Origin: JAWKZG01 sp041396125
GTDB taxonomy: Bacteria; Pseudomonadota; Gammaproteobacteria; Competibacterales; Competibacteraceae
DNA length: 64,000 nucleotides
Direction of reading: 5' to 3'
NCBI GenBank assembly: GCA_041396125.1
Contig: JAWKZG010000024.1
Span: 12,813-76,812, forward strand
Position 1 is the first letter of the stretch. Each line of letters begins with the position of its first letter. The translations under genes and the position numbers were made by a program. Below the pieces are notes generated by a model that was not told the DNA's origin, did not search any database, and worked only from the letters and a program-made list of their open reading frames with translations. Below, piece after piece: positions 44,980 to 54,313 of this stretch.

Positions 44980-46280
44980 GCCAGTTCCCCCAGCACATAA
45001 GTGGCGGCGACAGCGCGGTCGTCGCCCAGCATCATCAGTACGAAAAACTGTTCGGCCAGATTGCGGGCATGCGCCATGCGCCGCGCCAGTAGCGGCGTGG
45101 CTTGCGGATCGAGTACCACGAAATCGGCTTCTTTGCCCGGTTCAAAATTACCGATTTTGTCATCCAGATAGAGCGCTTGCGCACCGCCCAGTGTCGCCAG
45201 ATACAGCGCCCGGTAGGGCGATAAGGCCTGTCCGTTTAACTGCAGCACTTTATAAGCTTCACCCAGTGTTTGCAGCATGCTGAAACTGGTGCCGGCACCG
45301 ACATCGGTCGCCAGTCCCACCCGTATTCCCAGCGTGCGCGCAGTGTCCAGATCGAACAGCCCGCTGCCGAGAAACAGATTGGAGGTCGGACAAAAGGCCA
45401 TTGCCGCGCCGCTGTCTGCCATGCGCCGGCGATCCGCGTGATCCAGATGCAGGCAATGAGCGAAAACGGACCGTTCACGCAGCAGACCGTAATGATCATA
45501 GACATCCAGATAGCTGCGACGGTGTGGGAACAGTTCCTCCACCCAGGCGACTTCGGCCTTGTTTTCAGCAACATGGGTTTGCACATAGACATCGGGATGC
45601 TCGGCGGCCAGCTGGCCGGTGCGGATTAATTGCGGCTCGCTGGAGGAGGCTGCAAAACGCGGCGTGATGGCGTACAGCAAACGGTCCTGGCCGTGCCAGC
45701 GTTCGAGCAGTGCCTTGCTGTCCCGATAGCCGGATTCCGCGCTGTCGGCCAAAGCCTCCGGTGCGTTCCGATCCATCAGTACTTTGCCCGACAGCAACCG
45801 CAGCTGGCGCTGTTGTGCGGCCTCGAAAATCGCATCAACCGACTGCGGATGACTGGTGGCATACACCATGGCGCTGGTGGTGCCGCTGCGCAGCAGTTCT
45901 GCCAGAAAAAAATCGGCAACCTCGCGCGCGTGTGCCGAGTCATCAAACTGCGCTTCGGCCGGAAACGTATACTGATTCAGCCAGTCCAGCAATTGTTTGC
46001 CGTAAGAGGCAATGATATCGGTCTGCGGGTAATGGATGTGGGTATCAATAAAACCCGGCATGATCAGCTGACCTGAATGATCATGCAGCGGGGTTTCGGC
46101 TGGCAACTGCGGCAGCAATTCACTAGCCGGGCCCAACTGCATAACCCGGCCATGCTCCAGCAGCAGCAGACCGTCTTCAAACCATTCGACCGCGCTGACG
46201 TCACCGGCTGCACCCGGATCACGCAGGCAGTGGGCGATACTGCCGCGAATAGCGACTAAAGGGTTGCTGCTAATGCTCAT
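44961..46280 (-). CDS. guaD: Guanine deaminase
   Basis: A 439-residue amidohydrolase that converts guanine to xanthine. Zinc-site motifs are PGFIDTHIHYPQTDI near residue 75, QTHVAENKAEV near 237, HCLHLDHADRRRMAD near 278 and LATDVGAGTSFSM near 325, in the order expected for bacterial GuaD. Its ATG overlaps the stop of the M20 hydrolase upstream (ATGA at 46277), and it is the last gene of the purine operon on the minus strand. The protein is close to the normal length of about 440 residues. Confidence 0.94.
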   Translation of the reverse strand: MSISSNPLVAIRGSIAHCLRDPGAAGDVSAVEWFEDGLLLLEHGRVMQLGPASELLPQLPAETPLHDHSGQLIMPGFIDTHIHYPQTDIIASYGKQLLDWLNQYTFPAEAQFDDSAHAREVADFFLAELLRSGTTSAMVYATSHPQSVDAIFEAAQQRQLRLLSGKVLMDRNAPEALADSAESGYRDSKALLERWHGQDRLLYAITPRFAASSSEPQLIRTGQLAAEHPDVYVQTHVAENKAEVAWVEELFPHRRSYLDVYDHYGLLRERSVFAHCLHLDHADRRRMADSGAAMAFCPTSNLFLGSGLFDLDTARTLGIRVGLATDVGAGTSFSMLQTLGEAYKVLQLNGQALSPYRALYLATLGGAQALYLDDKIGNFEPGKEADFVVLDPQATPLLARRMAHARNLAEQFFVLMMLGDDRAVAATYVLGELAHTRSV

Positions 46281-47550
46281 GAGGTGTGCAGTAAATCGTG
46301 CAAGGTCAGCGCTACAACTTCGGTTGCCTTGCGCAGATCGTCGAGGTTCAGGTGTTCGTCAGCGCCATGGGCATTGGCTTCCAGAATGGTATGCGGGCCG
46401 GCACCATAGAGAACCGTTGGAATACCCGCTTTGGCATAGTGGCGGGCATCGGTATACAGCGGCACCCCGTGACTGGTGACGACTTCACCCATAATCGCAG
46501 TGCCGTGCTGACACAGCAGTTCGCTCAGGCGCTCGGAACCGGTTATCGGCACCAAGGGTTCAGCCAGTAATATCCGTTTCACCTCGCAGATAATCCCCGG
46601 CAAGCGGGCATTTTCTTCGATCAATGCGGTCAGTCGGGCTTCGACCAGTGTGGCGTCTTCCTCCGGGATCAGGCGGCGATCGATGCGCAGGTTTACCAGG
46701 TCTGGCACCACATTGGTATTGATCCCGCCACTGATTAGGCCAATCGTCAGCGCCGGTGTGTCGATACCGGCAATTTGCGAGTGGATAGCCTTGTAGCCCT
46801 TACGGTAGGCGTACAGCGCGGTCAGGATCTGATTGGCCGCCTCAAGCGCATCAATCCCGGTATGCGGCATGGCCGCGTGGGCCTGTTTGCCGCGCACGGT
46901 AACCTCCAGATGCAGCACACCGTTATGAGCGGTCACCACACCATAGGAAAACCCTGCACTGATCGCATAATCGGGCTTGCTGATACCTTCGTCCAACAGC
47001 CATTTAGGGCCTATTTCGCCGCCGGCTTCCTCGTCATAGGTGAAATGCAGTTCCACCGTGCCGTTCAGATCGCTACCCGCCGCCTGCAAAGCTGCGCAGG
47101 GCATAGCCGTAGGTGGCAAAGTCCGGTTTCCGAAACGGCCACACCGCGCCCGTACATATGATTGTCGACGATCTCCGCGCCATAGGGCTGGCGACTCCAG
47201 CCGGCACCAGGCGGCACCACATCACCGTGTGCATTCAGGGCAATCGTGGGGCCGCTACCATCACCAAACGTGTGGCGGATCACCAGATTGGTAGCCGATC
47301 GCATGCCGGCGGCTTGAACGCGATCTGCCGGTACCGGATGGCGCTCGACGCTGAGTTCCAGCTGTTCCAGCAAATCGGCAGTCACGTCGGCGTGGCGGGC
47401 GCAATCGCCGGGCGGATTATCCGTTGGCATTCCCACCAGTTCAGCCAGAAATGCGATCTGTTCAGCCTGCCGGCTGACGATAAAGTCATGCAGGCGCTGA
47501 CAGCTGTTAGCGGTGCTAGCTCTGTTGGTGGGGGCAGAAGTCTGACTCAT
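46277..47550 (-). CDS. M20 family metallohydrolase (two frameshifts)
   Basis: About 423 residues after two corrections. It is a zinc-dependent amidase/deacetylase related to ArgE and DapE. Motifs are IALNAHGDVVPPGAGWSRQPYG (first metal His-x-Asp) near residue 105, LHFTYDEEAGGEIGPKWL near 175 and HNGVLHLEVTVRGKQAHAAMPHTG near 210. I took the ATG at 47550 (MSQTSAPT). Extra bases lie near 47130 (one G) and near 47098 (one A): corrected, the break reads VAVSETDFATYGYAL, then ALQAAGSDLNGTVEL. It lies between allantoate amidohydrolase and guaD. Substrate is unclear; a ureido compound is possible. Confidence 0.78.
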
Positions 47551-47551
47551 G

Positions 47552-48820
47552 CTAACGGTCCTTGGGCTGAAAGTTACGAATAAAATCGAGCAGTAGTGCA
47601 GCACCCCGAACCGCATCCGCCGTGCTGAGCTGCTCATCAGGATGGTGACCGATGCCACCGTTGCCGCAGCGTACGAACAGCATTGCGATATCGCAAAACC
47701 GTTGACATCGCCATGCATCGTGACCAGCACCGCTGGCAGATAACGAGGGGGAACAAGCTGGCGCGGCTGATAGCGGATTCGAGTTGCTGCATCAGCCAGG
47801 GGGCACAGGCGACAGCCGGGGCATCGTGGGTTTTATTAATCTCAAATCACCCCGGCGGCGCTGTTCGATAGCTTTGAACTCAGTCAGGATATCGTCCACT
47901 GCACTGTGGCGGATGGCGTCCTCACCAGCCTCCGACATCAAGGCTGAACTCGACGCAGCCGGGGATAACATTAGCCGCGCCGGCAGGTACGTTCAGCCGG
48001 GCCACCTGTGCCAACCAGCGAGTCCACGCCTGGGTCTACGTTCTGGCAGCGCTGCTCCACAAACAGCAACGCTTCAGCGGCGGCAACAGCGGCGTCACGG
48101 CGCAGTGCCGGTCGGCACTGTACCCGCATGACCGGCCTGACCACTGACTTTGATCTGAAAACGGGTCGCGCCGGTACTGTTGTGACAATGCCAACCGGCA
48201 GGTTTTCGCCGAGCAATACCGGGCCTTGCTCGATATGGTTTCACATACGCCAGAACATTGTCAGGGTCATGCGCGGCCATGCCGATCCGCCCGGTCAAGA
48301 CCACAGCACCGCCAGGTGGTGCATCGAGATGCTGGCGGCGTCGGTTTTGTCCAGCAAGGACAGATCGAAATTACCGGCTACCGCCCGGCTGCCCAGTAGC
48401 GTTTTGAGCCAAAGCGGCACGCCTTCTTCGTCAGCAAAACAATGATTTCCGATGGGGCGGCAGGCGTTCGGCCCCGTTGGTGCAATGCTTTAACGGCAGC
48501 AATACCAGCGATGATGCCGTACATGCCATCGTATTTGCCGGCGTTGCGGACGGTGTCGTAGAGAGAGCCGATAAGCAATACCGGTTCTGGCCCGGTCGTT
48601 GTTGCGCTTGCAGCACCCGCATACCGGCCCACCATATTGCCGATGGGGTCAAAGCCGGCCTGCATACCAGCGTCTTCCATCCAGTTTTGCAGCGAGCAGG
48701 GCTGCCGCTTTATGCTGCGGGGTGAGAAACGTGCGGGTCAATGCCAGGGCGGTCTCTTGGAGCAGGCGGCGAGCTGGTTCCAGCCGCGCCATGATTTCGG
48801 GTGCCGCAAAGGTCTGTCAC
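47552..48820 (-). pseudogene. Allantoate amidohydrolase-like, heavily frameshifted
   Basis: On the minus strand, joined fragments rebuild a roughly 423-codon AllC-type hydrolase: PEPVLLIGSLYDTVRNAGKYDG near residue 80, ALHQRGRTP then DEEGV, PVLLGENLPVGIV near 225, and RRDAAVAAAEALLFVEQRC. Many frame changes are needed (roughly eight to ten), spread along the whole gene. The first zinc motif is read GSLYDTV where the family has GSHxDTV, so a metal ligand is missing. The stop (47552-47554) abuts the M20 start. If the errors are real, the cell could not break down allantoate by this enzyme. Poor sequence quality is an alternative explanation. Confidence 0.75.
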
Positions 48821-48825
48821 GCTGT

Positions 48826-49332
48826 TTATTCCTCGATCAGATCCTGCAGACGCAAGCGGGTGATATGCAGGATCGCTGCAGCGCCTGATCAAACCCAGTG
48901 CTGCGCGGGCTGTCTGGCGCTGCCGGAAAATCTGCAGGATCTCGTGCTTGCTGCGGCCTTTGACGGCCAGAATAAACGGAAAGCCGAAATTTTCCCGCAA
49001 GCGCGGGTTCGGGTCATGGACTTTCAGCCAGCTCTGCCGGGTACAGTGGTGCAGCCTGGCGCTGGCCTGTTCTGTGCTGATTCCTGGGTCAGCCGGCCTG
49101 CTCGGTGCGGCTTGCCAGCCAGATCCGCCGGGTGGGCACAAATCAGCGCCAGCTGGGCTGCGGTGTCGGCCCGCTGCACGGTGTTGAGCAGGGCGGTGTG
49201 CAGTGCCTCGCGACTGGCGAAAGGCCGCGCCGGCCAGGTGTGCTGCGCGATCCAGGGCGAATGTTCGAACAGGCCGGCCAGATGCTGCACAAAATCTGCC
49301 TGCGACAGGGAATTCAGGGTCGAAAGTTTCAT
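48826..49332 (-). CDS. uraD: OHCU decarboxylase, UraD-type (two or more frameshifts)
   Basis: About 168 residues after correction. It decarboxylates 2-oxo-4-hydroxy-4-carboxy-5-ureidoimidazoline to S-allantoin in urate breakdown. The start MKLSTLNSLSQADFVQHLAGLFEHSPWIAQHTW is typical of the family; an AHPADLAGK segment (usually AHPDLAGK) lies near residue 75, TEQASARL near 95 and RENFGFPFILAVKGRSKHEILQIF near 120. Frame breaks lie near 49080 and 48880. The ATG overlaps the stop of puuE (49329). It fits exactly between urate hydroxylation and allantoinase in the pathway order. Confidence 0.8.
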
Positions 49333-50261
49333 GATAAGGGCGCTGCTGACGGTGGTGTGGCGGGGTGCTGTTCGCGCCAGTGACGGGCAATATCGATCCG
49401 TCGTGTTATCCAGACCTGCTCATGCTGCTGCACATAATCCAGAAAACGCGCCAGCGCTGCGGCCCGACCGGGACGGCCAACCAGCCGGCAATGCAGTCCG
49501 ACCGACATCATTTTGGGAGCAGACGCACCCTCGGCATACAGCATGTCAAAGCTGTCCTTGAGATAGGTATAGAACTGATCGCCGGAATTAAAGCCCTGGC
49601 TGGTGGCGAAGCGCATATCGTTGGCATCCAGGGTATAAGGTACCATCAGCTGCGGCTGCTCATAACTGTAATCCCAGTAGGGCAGATCGTCAGCATAGCT
49701 GTCGGCGTTGTAAACAAAGCCGCCCGCTTCGGCGACCAGTCGGTGCGAGTTCGGGCTGCAGCGGCCCAGATCCCCGCCGAGGGGGCGGCTGCCGGTGACA
49801 CGGGTATGGATGTCGATGGCTTTGTGCAGATGCTCACGCTCGAGGGCTTCCGCGCAGTATTGATAATCGATCCAGCGATAGCCGTGACTGGCAATTTCCC
49901 AGTCCGCCTGGAGCATCGCCTCGACCGCCTGCGGGTTGCGTTCCAGCGCCATTGCCACGGCATATACTGTCACGGGTATCTGACGCTCCGTGAACAGGCG
50001 ATGCAGCCGCCAGAAACCGGCACGGGCACCGTATTCGTAAATCGACTCCATATTGACATGGCGCACACCGGGCAAGGCTTGGGCACCGACGATTTCGGAT
50101 AAAAAGGCTTCCGAGGCGGCATCGCCGTGCAGGATGCAGTTTTCGCCACCTTCCTCATAGTTGATCACAAACTGCAGCGCCAGTCGGGCCTGGCCGGGCC
50201 AGTGTGGATTGGGGCTGTGTTGACCATAACCGATCAGGTCGCGTGGATAATTATGTGACAT
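49329..50261 (-). CDS. puuE: Allantoinase, PuuE (polysaccharide deacetylase-like)
   Basis: A 310-residue enzyme of the NodB-like deacetylase superfamily; PuuE converts allantoin to allantoate without the dinuclear centre of classical allantoinase. Visible are GYGQHSPNPHWPGQARLALQ at the start, VINYEEGGENCILHGD near 33, WEIASHGYRWIDYQ near 120, TGSRPLGGDLGRCSPNSHRLVAEAGGF near 155, and GLHCRLVGRPGR near 265. I took ATG 50261 (GAGGAC upstream) over a start 15 codons earlier. It overlaps UraD and follows PuuD, forming a urate-to-allantoate module. Confidence 0.92.
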   Translation of the reverse strand: MSHNYPRDLIGYGQHSPNPHWPGQARLALQFVINYEEGGENCILHGDAASEAFLSEIVGAQALPGVRHVNMESIYEYGARAGFWRLHRLFTERQIPVTVYAVAMALERNPQAVEAMLQADWEIASHGYRWIDYQYCAEALEREHLHKAIDIHTRVTGSRPLGGDLGRCSPNSHRLVAEAGGFVYNADSYADDLPYWDYSYEQPQLMVPYTLDANDMRFATSQGFNSGDQFYTYLKDSFDMLYAEGASAPKMMSVGLHCRLVGRPGRAAALARFLDYVQQHEQVWITRRIDIARHWREQHPATPPSAAPLS

Positions 50262-50275
50262 TGCGGTAGTCCTCG

Positions 50276-51480
50276 TTATTCTGCGGTGGCACCGGCCTGG
50301 AACCACTGGTCGATCAGGGCGCGCTCGGCATCGGACATCCCGGTCAGATTACCGATCGGCATCGCCTTGCTGACAACCGTTTGTTGATGGATGGTGACCG
50401 CCTGGCCGGTGATATCTTGCGGCGTGTCAAATACTACGCCCTTGGGCGGTGCGGTAAAACCGGGCTGGCTCGGGTGAGTGGCATGGCAGACCGTACAGCG
50501 CTGTGTAACGATCTGCTGTACTTGGCTAAAACTGACGCTGGTGCTGCCTGTATCCTGGCCTGTATCTGGCGTAGTTCGGGGTGCCAGCGCGGCCACCAGG
50601 GCCAGGGTCAGCAGGGCTGCAGCAAGCAGCGGCCACGGTGAGGCCGGGCCTTTATGGCGGGCCACAAAATACACCCGGATCACGCGCCGATCAGCGAAAT
50701 CGCGAGCAGGATAAGCCAGTTATAAGCGTGGCCGTAAGTCATCGCATAATGGTTGCTGATCATGACAAACAGCACGGGCAGGGTGAAATACGTGTTATGC
50801 ACCGAGCGCTGCTTGGCTTTCAGACCTGGTGTTGGATCAGGGGTGCGGCCTGCTTCGGTCGCACTGACCAGTTCTCGCTGGCCGGGCATGATGACAAAAA
50901 ATACATTGGCGACCATGATGGTGCCGAGCATCGCGCCATAATGAATAAACGCGCCGCGCCCGCTGAAGACCTGACACAATCCATACGCAACAAGCACAGT
51001 AAACAGGCACACGGCAACGCCGAGCAGCCGGTCGTTCTGTCCCAGCCTGGATTTGCACAGGACATCGTAAACCAGCCAGCCCAGTACGATGGTGCCAATC
51101 CCGATAGCAATTGCGACAGGTTTGCTGAGCGCGGCAACGGCCGGGTCGATCAGGTAAATCTCGGCACCATACCAGTAGATCAGCGCCAGCAGAAAAGTCC
51201 CTGACATCCAGGTCCAGTAAGCCTCCCATTTGAACCAGTGCAACGGTTCGGGCAGGAAAGCCGGTGCGACCTTGAATTTCTGTGCCTGATAAAACCCGCC
51301 GCCATGCACTGACCAGACTTCGCCACCGATACCGCGGGCGCTGTCGTTGGGATCACGCGGCGGCAAGAGATGGTTGTCCAGCCAGACAAAATAAAATGAC
51401 GCGCCAATCCAGGCGATGCCGGTAATCAAATGCAGCCAGCGGGCCGCCAGGCTCAGCCAATCGATGAGGTATGCTTCCAT
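50276..51480 (-). CDS. puuD: Membrane-bound urate hydroxylase with cytochrome c domain, PuuD (one frameshift)
   Basis: About 401 residues after correction. It oxidises urate to 5-hydroxyisourate and passes electrons to the respiratory chain through its own cytochrome c domain, replacing soluble uricase. The N-terminal part has about seven to eight helices with conserved histidines (LAARWLHLITGIAWIG, GGEVWSVHGGGFYQAQ, SVHNTYFTLPVLFVMISNHYAMTYGHAYNW). The C-terminal domain starts after a hydrophobic helix and holds one heme site, CTVCHATHP, near residue 322. A missing G at about 50682 splits the reading at the junction. It is first in the operon; the HIU hydrolase expected next in the pathway is not seen. 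Confidence 0.93.
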
Positions 51481-51794
51481 CGTGGTGCCCCCAGTGTGCG
51501 TTGTAAATTATTGGATAGTGTGTAGTACGCCCATGCCAGCGGGCTGATGGGCCACTTTACCTCAGCATGCCAGCCGGATTGCCCAAAAGTTTAATGGTAA
51601 GGGCTGGGACGAAGGCTTTGGTAGCATCAATTATCGGTTGGGTGATGCCGGTATGGCAACGCTGGCGAAGGGTAACGAGCGGGTAAATAGGTAAAAATTC
51701 GCACAGTGTTCATAATTCGAGGGTACTATGGTGAACGTTTTATTGCTGCTGACTCAGTTATTAATTCTACAAAAACACGTCGGAGGGAATACGG
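51481..51794. other. Divergent intergenic region between puuD and the DoxX gene
   Basis: About 314 bp with no convincing gene. An A/T-rich stretch from 51690 to 51785 leads into the DoxX ribosome site. I see no recognisable operator, riboswitch or small RNA by eye. Confidence 0.5.
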
Positions 51795-52202
51795 ATGGCT
51801 AATCCTTTTGTAAATGATGATCTTGGAAAATTGATTCTGCGTTTAAGCCTCGGCATCCTGCTGCTTTTTCACGGTGTCGGCAAGTTGCTCAATATTGATG
51901 GCTCTCTGCAGTTTATTGGTGGCATGCTGACTAATCTTAATCTGCCAATGGAAATCGCCTATGGCGTTTTTCTGGGCGAAGTGATTGCTCCGGTTCTGAT
52001 TATTATTGGCCTGTTCACACGTCTGGGCGGGTTGCTAATCGCCGGTAATATGGTGTTTGCCATTGTACTGGTGCATACAGCCGAGTTGTTCGCCATGACT
52101 CAGAACGGCGGCTGGGCGCTTGAATTGCAGGGTATGTATCTGTTTGGCGGGTTGGCGCTGTTGTTTATGGGCGGCGGCAAAATTGCGGTTCGACCGGACT
52201 GA
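51795..52202 (+). CDS. DoxX family membrane protein
   Basis: A 135-residue protein with four helices. DDLGKLILRLSLGILLLFHGVGKLL at the start and GVFLGEVIAPVLIIIGLFTRLGGLLIAGNMVFAIVLVHTAELF carry the family pattern, ending GGLALLFMGGGKIAVRPD. The ATG at 51795 follows GGAGGG. It is monocistronic with a hairpin just after it. DoxX family members are associated with redox functions or with thiol and quinone handling; the specific role is unknown. Confidence 0.88.
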   Translation: MANPFVNDDLGKLILRLSLGILLLFHGVGKLLNIDGSLQFIGGMLTNLNLPMEIAYGVFLGEVIAPVLIIIGLFTRLGGLLIAGNMVFAIVLVHTAELFAMTQNGGWALELQGMYLFGGLALLFMGGGKIAVRPD

Positions 52203-52243
52203 AACCCAGACAATGAAGTTTTAACGCTGCTTTCATTAGATTA

Positions 52244-52272
52244 AGGATCGTTGGTTTCTATCCAACGATCCT
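52244..52272. terminator. Hairpin between convergent DoxX and HCCA-isomerase genes
   Basis: AGGATCGTTGG (52244-52254) pairs perfectly over 11 bp with CCAACGATCCT (52262-52272) around loop TTTCTAT. It begins 42 bp after the DoxX stop and ends 25 bp before the end of the convergent gene, as expected of a bidirectional terminator. There is no T-run on the plus side. Confidence 0.6.
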
Positions 52273-52296
52273 GTAAACGATCCTGCCAAAAACCGC

Positions 52297-52899
52297 CTAA
52301 TTTTTATCCAGCGCCCGGGCCAGAAAATCCAGCCGATCCTGACCCCAGAAAATTTCATCCTGATAGACATAACTGGGTGCGCCGAACACACCGCGCGCAA
52401 TGGCAGCCTGGCTGTCAGCCGCTTTCATGTCCCGGATAGTGTCCTGCTCGGCTTGCCGTAATAAATCCTCACCGTCCAGTCCGAAAGCGGAAGCGATGGC
52501 TCCCAGCGTGATCGGATCAGCGATGTCGCGCTCTTCGACCCAGACAGCCCGCAGAATCGCACCGGTCAGCGCTACGGCTGCCGCGCTATCCTGCTGCCGC
52601 GCGGCGATCACTATACCGGCAGCCAGTGCCTCGCTGACCGGAAAATAGCGTGGTTGCAGATTGAGTGGCAGATTCAGATAATCGCGCCAGCGGGCCAGTT
52701 CGACCAGTCGGTAAGCCTGCCGTTGCGGTGCCCGTTTGGGCAGCGGCAGACCACCTGTGGCAGGGAAAATGGTCCCGAAATCGACCGGCCTGGGGATAAT
52801 TGTGGCGTCATGCTGCGCTGCCAGTTCCAGCAGGCGCTGATGTCCCAGATAAGTCCAGGGTGATTGCAGGGATACATAATAATCGATGGTTTTGCTCAC
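52297..52899 (-). CDS. 2-hydroxychromene-2-carboxylate isomerase family protein (DsbA-like fold)
   Basis: A 200-residue kappa-class GST-like protein. KTIDYYVSLQSPWTYLGHQRLLEL at the start places a Ser at the glutathione thiolate position, VDFGTIFPATGGLPL is near residue 40, and ITLGAIASAFGLDGEDLL and IARGVFGAPSYVYQDEIFWGQDRLDFL end the protein. It is part of a run of glutathione-linked enzymes on the minus strand (52.3-54.3 kb). In naphthalene degradation, family members isomerise 2-hydroxychromene-2-carboxylate; the role here is not established. Confidence 0.85.
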   Translation of the reverse strand: MSKTIDYYVSLQSPWTYLGHQRLLELAAQHDATIIPRPVDFGTIFPATGGLPLPKRAPQRQAYRLVELARWRDYLNLPLNLQPRYFPVSEALAAGIVIAARQQDSAAAVALTGAILRAVWVEERDIADPITLGAIASAFGLDGEDLLRQAEQDTIRDMKAADSQAAIARGVFGAPSYVYQDEIFWGQDRLDFLARALDKN

Positions 52900-52945
52900 G
52901 GCTGCTCCAGAATGTAGCGTTTTCTTGTGCGATATTTTTGTGCGA

Positions 52946-53566
52946 TCAGGTCGCTGGGAGCGCCATTCCGCGCTGTACGCCAGGCCGTGCCATCAGGTTG
53001 TCGTACCAGCGTTTAACGTTAGGGAACTCGTTCAGATCAACTTCCTGCCACTCATAGCGTGCCGTCCAGGGCAGGATGGCGAAATCGGCAATGGAGAGAT
53101 CCCCCGCGACATACTCACGGCCTTCCAGGCGCTTATCCAGCACGCTATAAAGCCGTCGGCATTCAGTCGTGTAGCGTTTAATCGCATAGGGCACCGGTTC
53201 CTTGGCGGCACGCAGAAAATGATGCACCTGGCCGAAAATAGGTCCGACCCCACCCATCTGCCACATCAGCCATTGAATGACCTCGTAGCGGGCTGCCATC
53301 TCCTGCGGCATGAACTTGCCGGTTTTCTCCGCCAGATACATCAGAATCGCGCCGGATTCGATCACCGTGTAAGGCTTGCCGCCGGGGCCGTCGGTGTCAA
53401 CGATAGCCGGTATTTTGCTGTTGGGGTTGATAGCAATAAATTCTGCCGTGAATTGATCGTCCTGACCGATATTGATCGGGTGCAGATTATACGGCAGGCC
53501 GCATTCTTCCAGCATGACGGTAGCCTTGCGGCCGTTGGAGGTTTTCCAGGTATACAGTTCAATCAT
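52946..53566 (-). CDS. Glutathione S-transferase, YfcG/YghU-like
   Basis: A 206-residue GST with an N-terminal thioredoxin fold: MIELYTWKTSNGRKATVMLEE, then INPNSKIPAIVDTDGPGGKPYTVIESGAILMYLAEKTG near residue 48, and a helical C-terminal domain with RYEVIQWLMWQMGG and VAGDLSIADFAILPW. TSNGRK instead of a catalytic Tyr/Ser/Cys motif and the WLMWQMGGxGP stretch match the disulfide-reductase-like YfcG/YghU group (Nu class). It sits between two other glutathione-type genes. Confidence 0.88.
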   Translation of the reverse strand: MIELYTWKTSNGRKATVMLEECGLPYNLHPINIGQDDQFTAEFIAINPNSKIPAIVDTDGPGGKPYTVIESGAILMYLAEKTGKFMPQEMAARYEVIQWLMWQMGGVGPIFGQVHHFLRAAKEPVPYAIKRYTTECRRLYSVLDKRLEGREYVAGDLSIADFAILPWTARYEWQEVDLNEFPNVKRWYDNLMARPGVQRGMALPAT

Positions 53567-53661
53567 GAGACTATCCTTCTTCGGGCTATTGTGGCTTCGG
53601 GTTATTGTGGTCGTTGTCAGCGGTATAAAAACATTCGGAATAAATGATGAATGCGACGGTG

Positions 53662-54285
53662 TCAGGTCAAGGGCAGCATAACGTGTTCACGGTAGGCAGG
53701 TCGCTCGCACAGACGCTCGTACCAGGCTCGCAGGTGCGGCAGTTCGGGATGTTCCAGTGGCAGTGAGTACCAGCGGTAAGCCATCGCGCCGACCGGGATG
53801 TCGCCCATCGTAAAATGCGGGCCGCCGACAAAAGGGTGACGGCTCAGGTGCTGATCCAGCAGCGTGAAGACGTCATTGCATTTACTGACAGCGGCGGCAA
53901 AAGCGGTTTCGTCACGCTGCTCCGGCGGTAACCGGATCAGGGACCAGAAAATTGTGGTCAGCGGCGGACTGAGTACTGTCAGTTGCCAGTCCATCCAGCG
54001 GTCGGCATGGGCCCGTTCACAGGGATCGGCCGGATAGAGCTGCCCCGACGTATCATAACGCGCAGCCAGATAGCGCACGATAGCGTTGGATTCCCAGAGT
54101 GTGAAACCGGCGTCATCGATCAGGGGAATCAGACCATTCGGGTTCAGTTGCAGATACCAGTCTTCACGATTCTGCCCGTGCGCCAAACCGGCGTCGTAGC
54201 GTTGGTGACGCAAGGCCAGCTCGCCAATACACCACATGACTTTCTGCACATTGACAGAGTTGTTACGGCCCCATATTTTGATCAT
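53662..54285 (-). CDS. Glutathione S-transferase family protein
   Basis: A 207-residue GST. I chose the ATG at 54285 (MIKIWGRNNSVNVQKVMWCI), preceded by AGGAG; the frame extends 39 codons upstream but without support. The N-terminal domain has LNPNGLIPLIDDAGFTLWESNAIVRYLAARY near residue 51, and the C-terminal domain has AHADRWMDWQLTVLSPPL near 95 and HPFVGGPHFTMGDIPVGAMAYRWY near 150. It is typical of theta/beta-like bacterial GSTs that begin KIWGRxNSxNVxK. The substrate is unknown. Confidence 0.88.
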   Translation of the reverse strand: MIKIWGRNNSVNVQKVMWCIGELALRHQRYDAGLAHGQNREDWYLQLNPNGLIPLIDDAGFTLWESNAIVRYLAARYDTSGQLYPADPCERAHADRWMDWQLTVLSPPLTTIFWSLIRLPPEQRDETAFAAAVSKCNDVFTLLDQHLSRHPFVGGPHFTMGDIPVGAMAYRWYSLPLEHPELPHLRAWYERLCERPAYREHVMLPLT

Positions 54286-54313
54286 TGCGATTGCTCCTGG
54301 TGGTAGTCGGGCG

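Noticed and set aside
51481..51794. Small gene in the puuD-doxX gap
   Set aside because: No frame has both a ribosome site and reasonable codon use; likely promoter region only.
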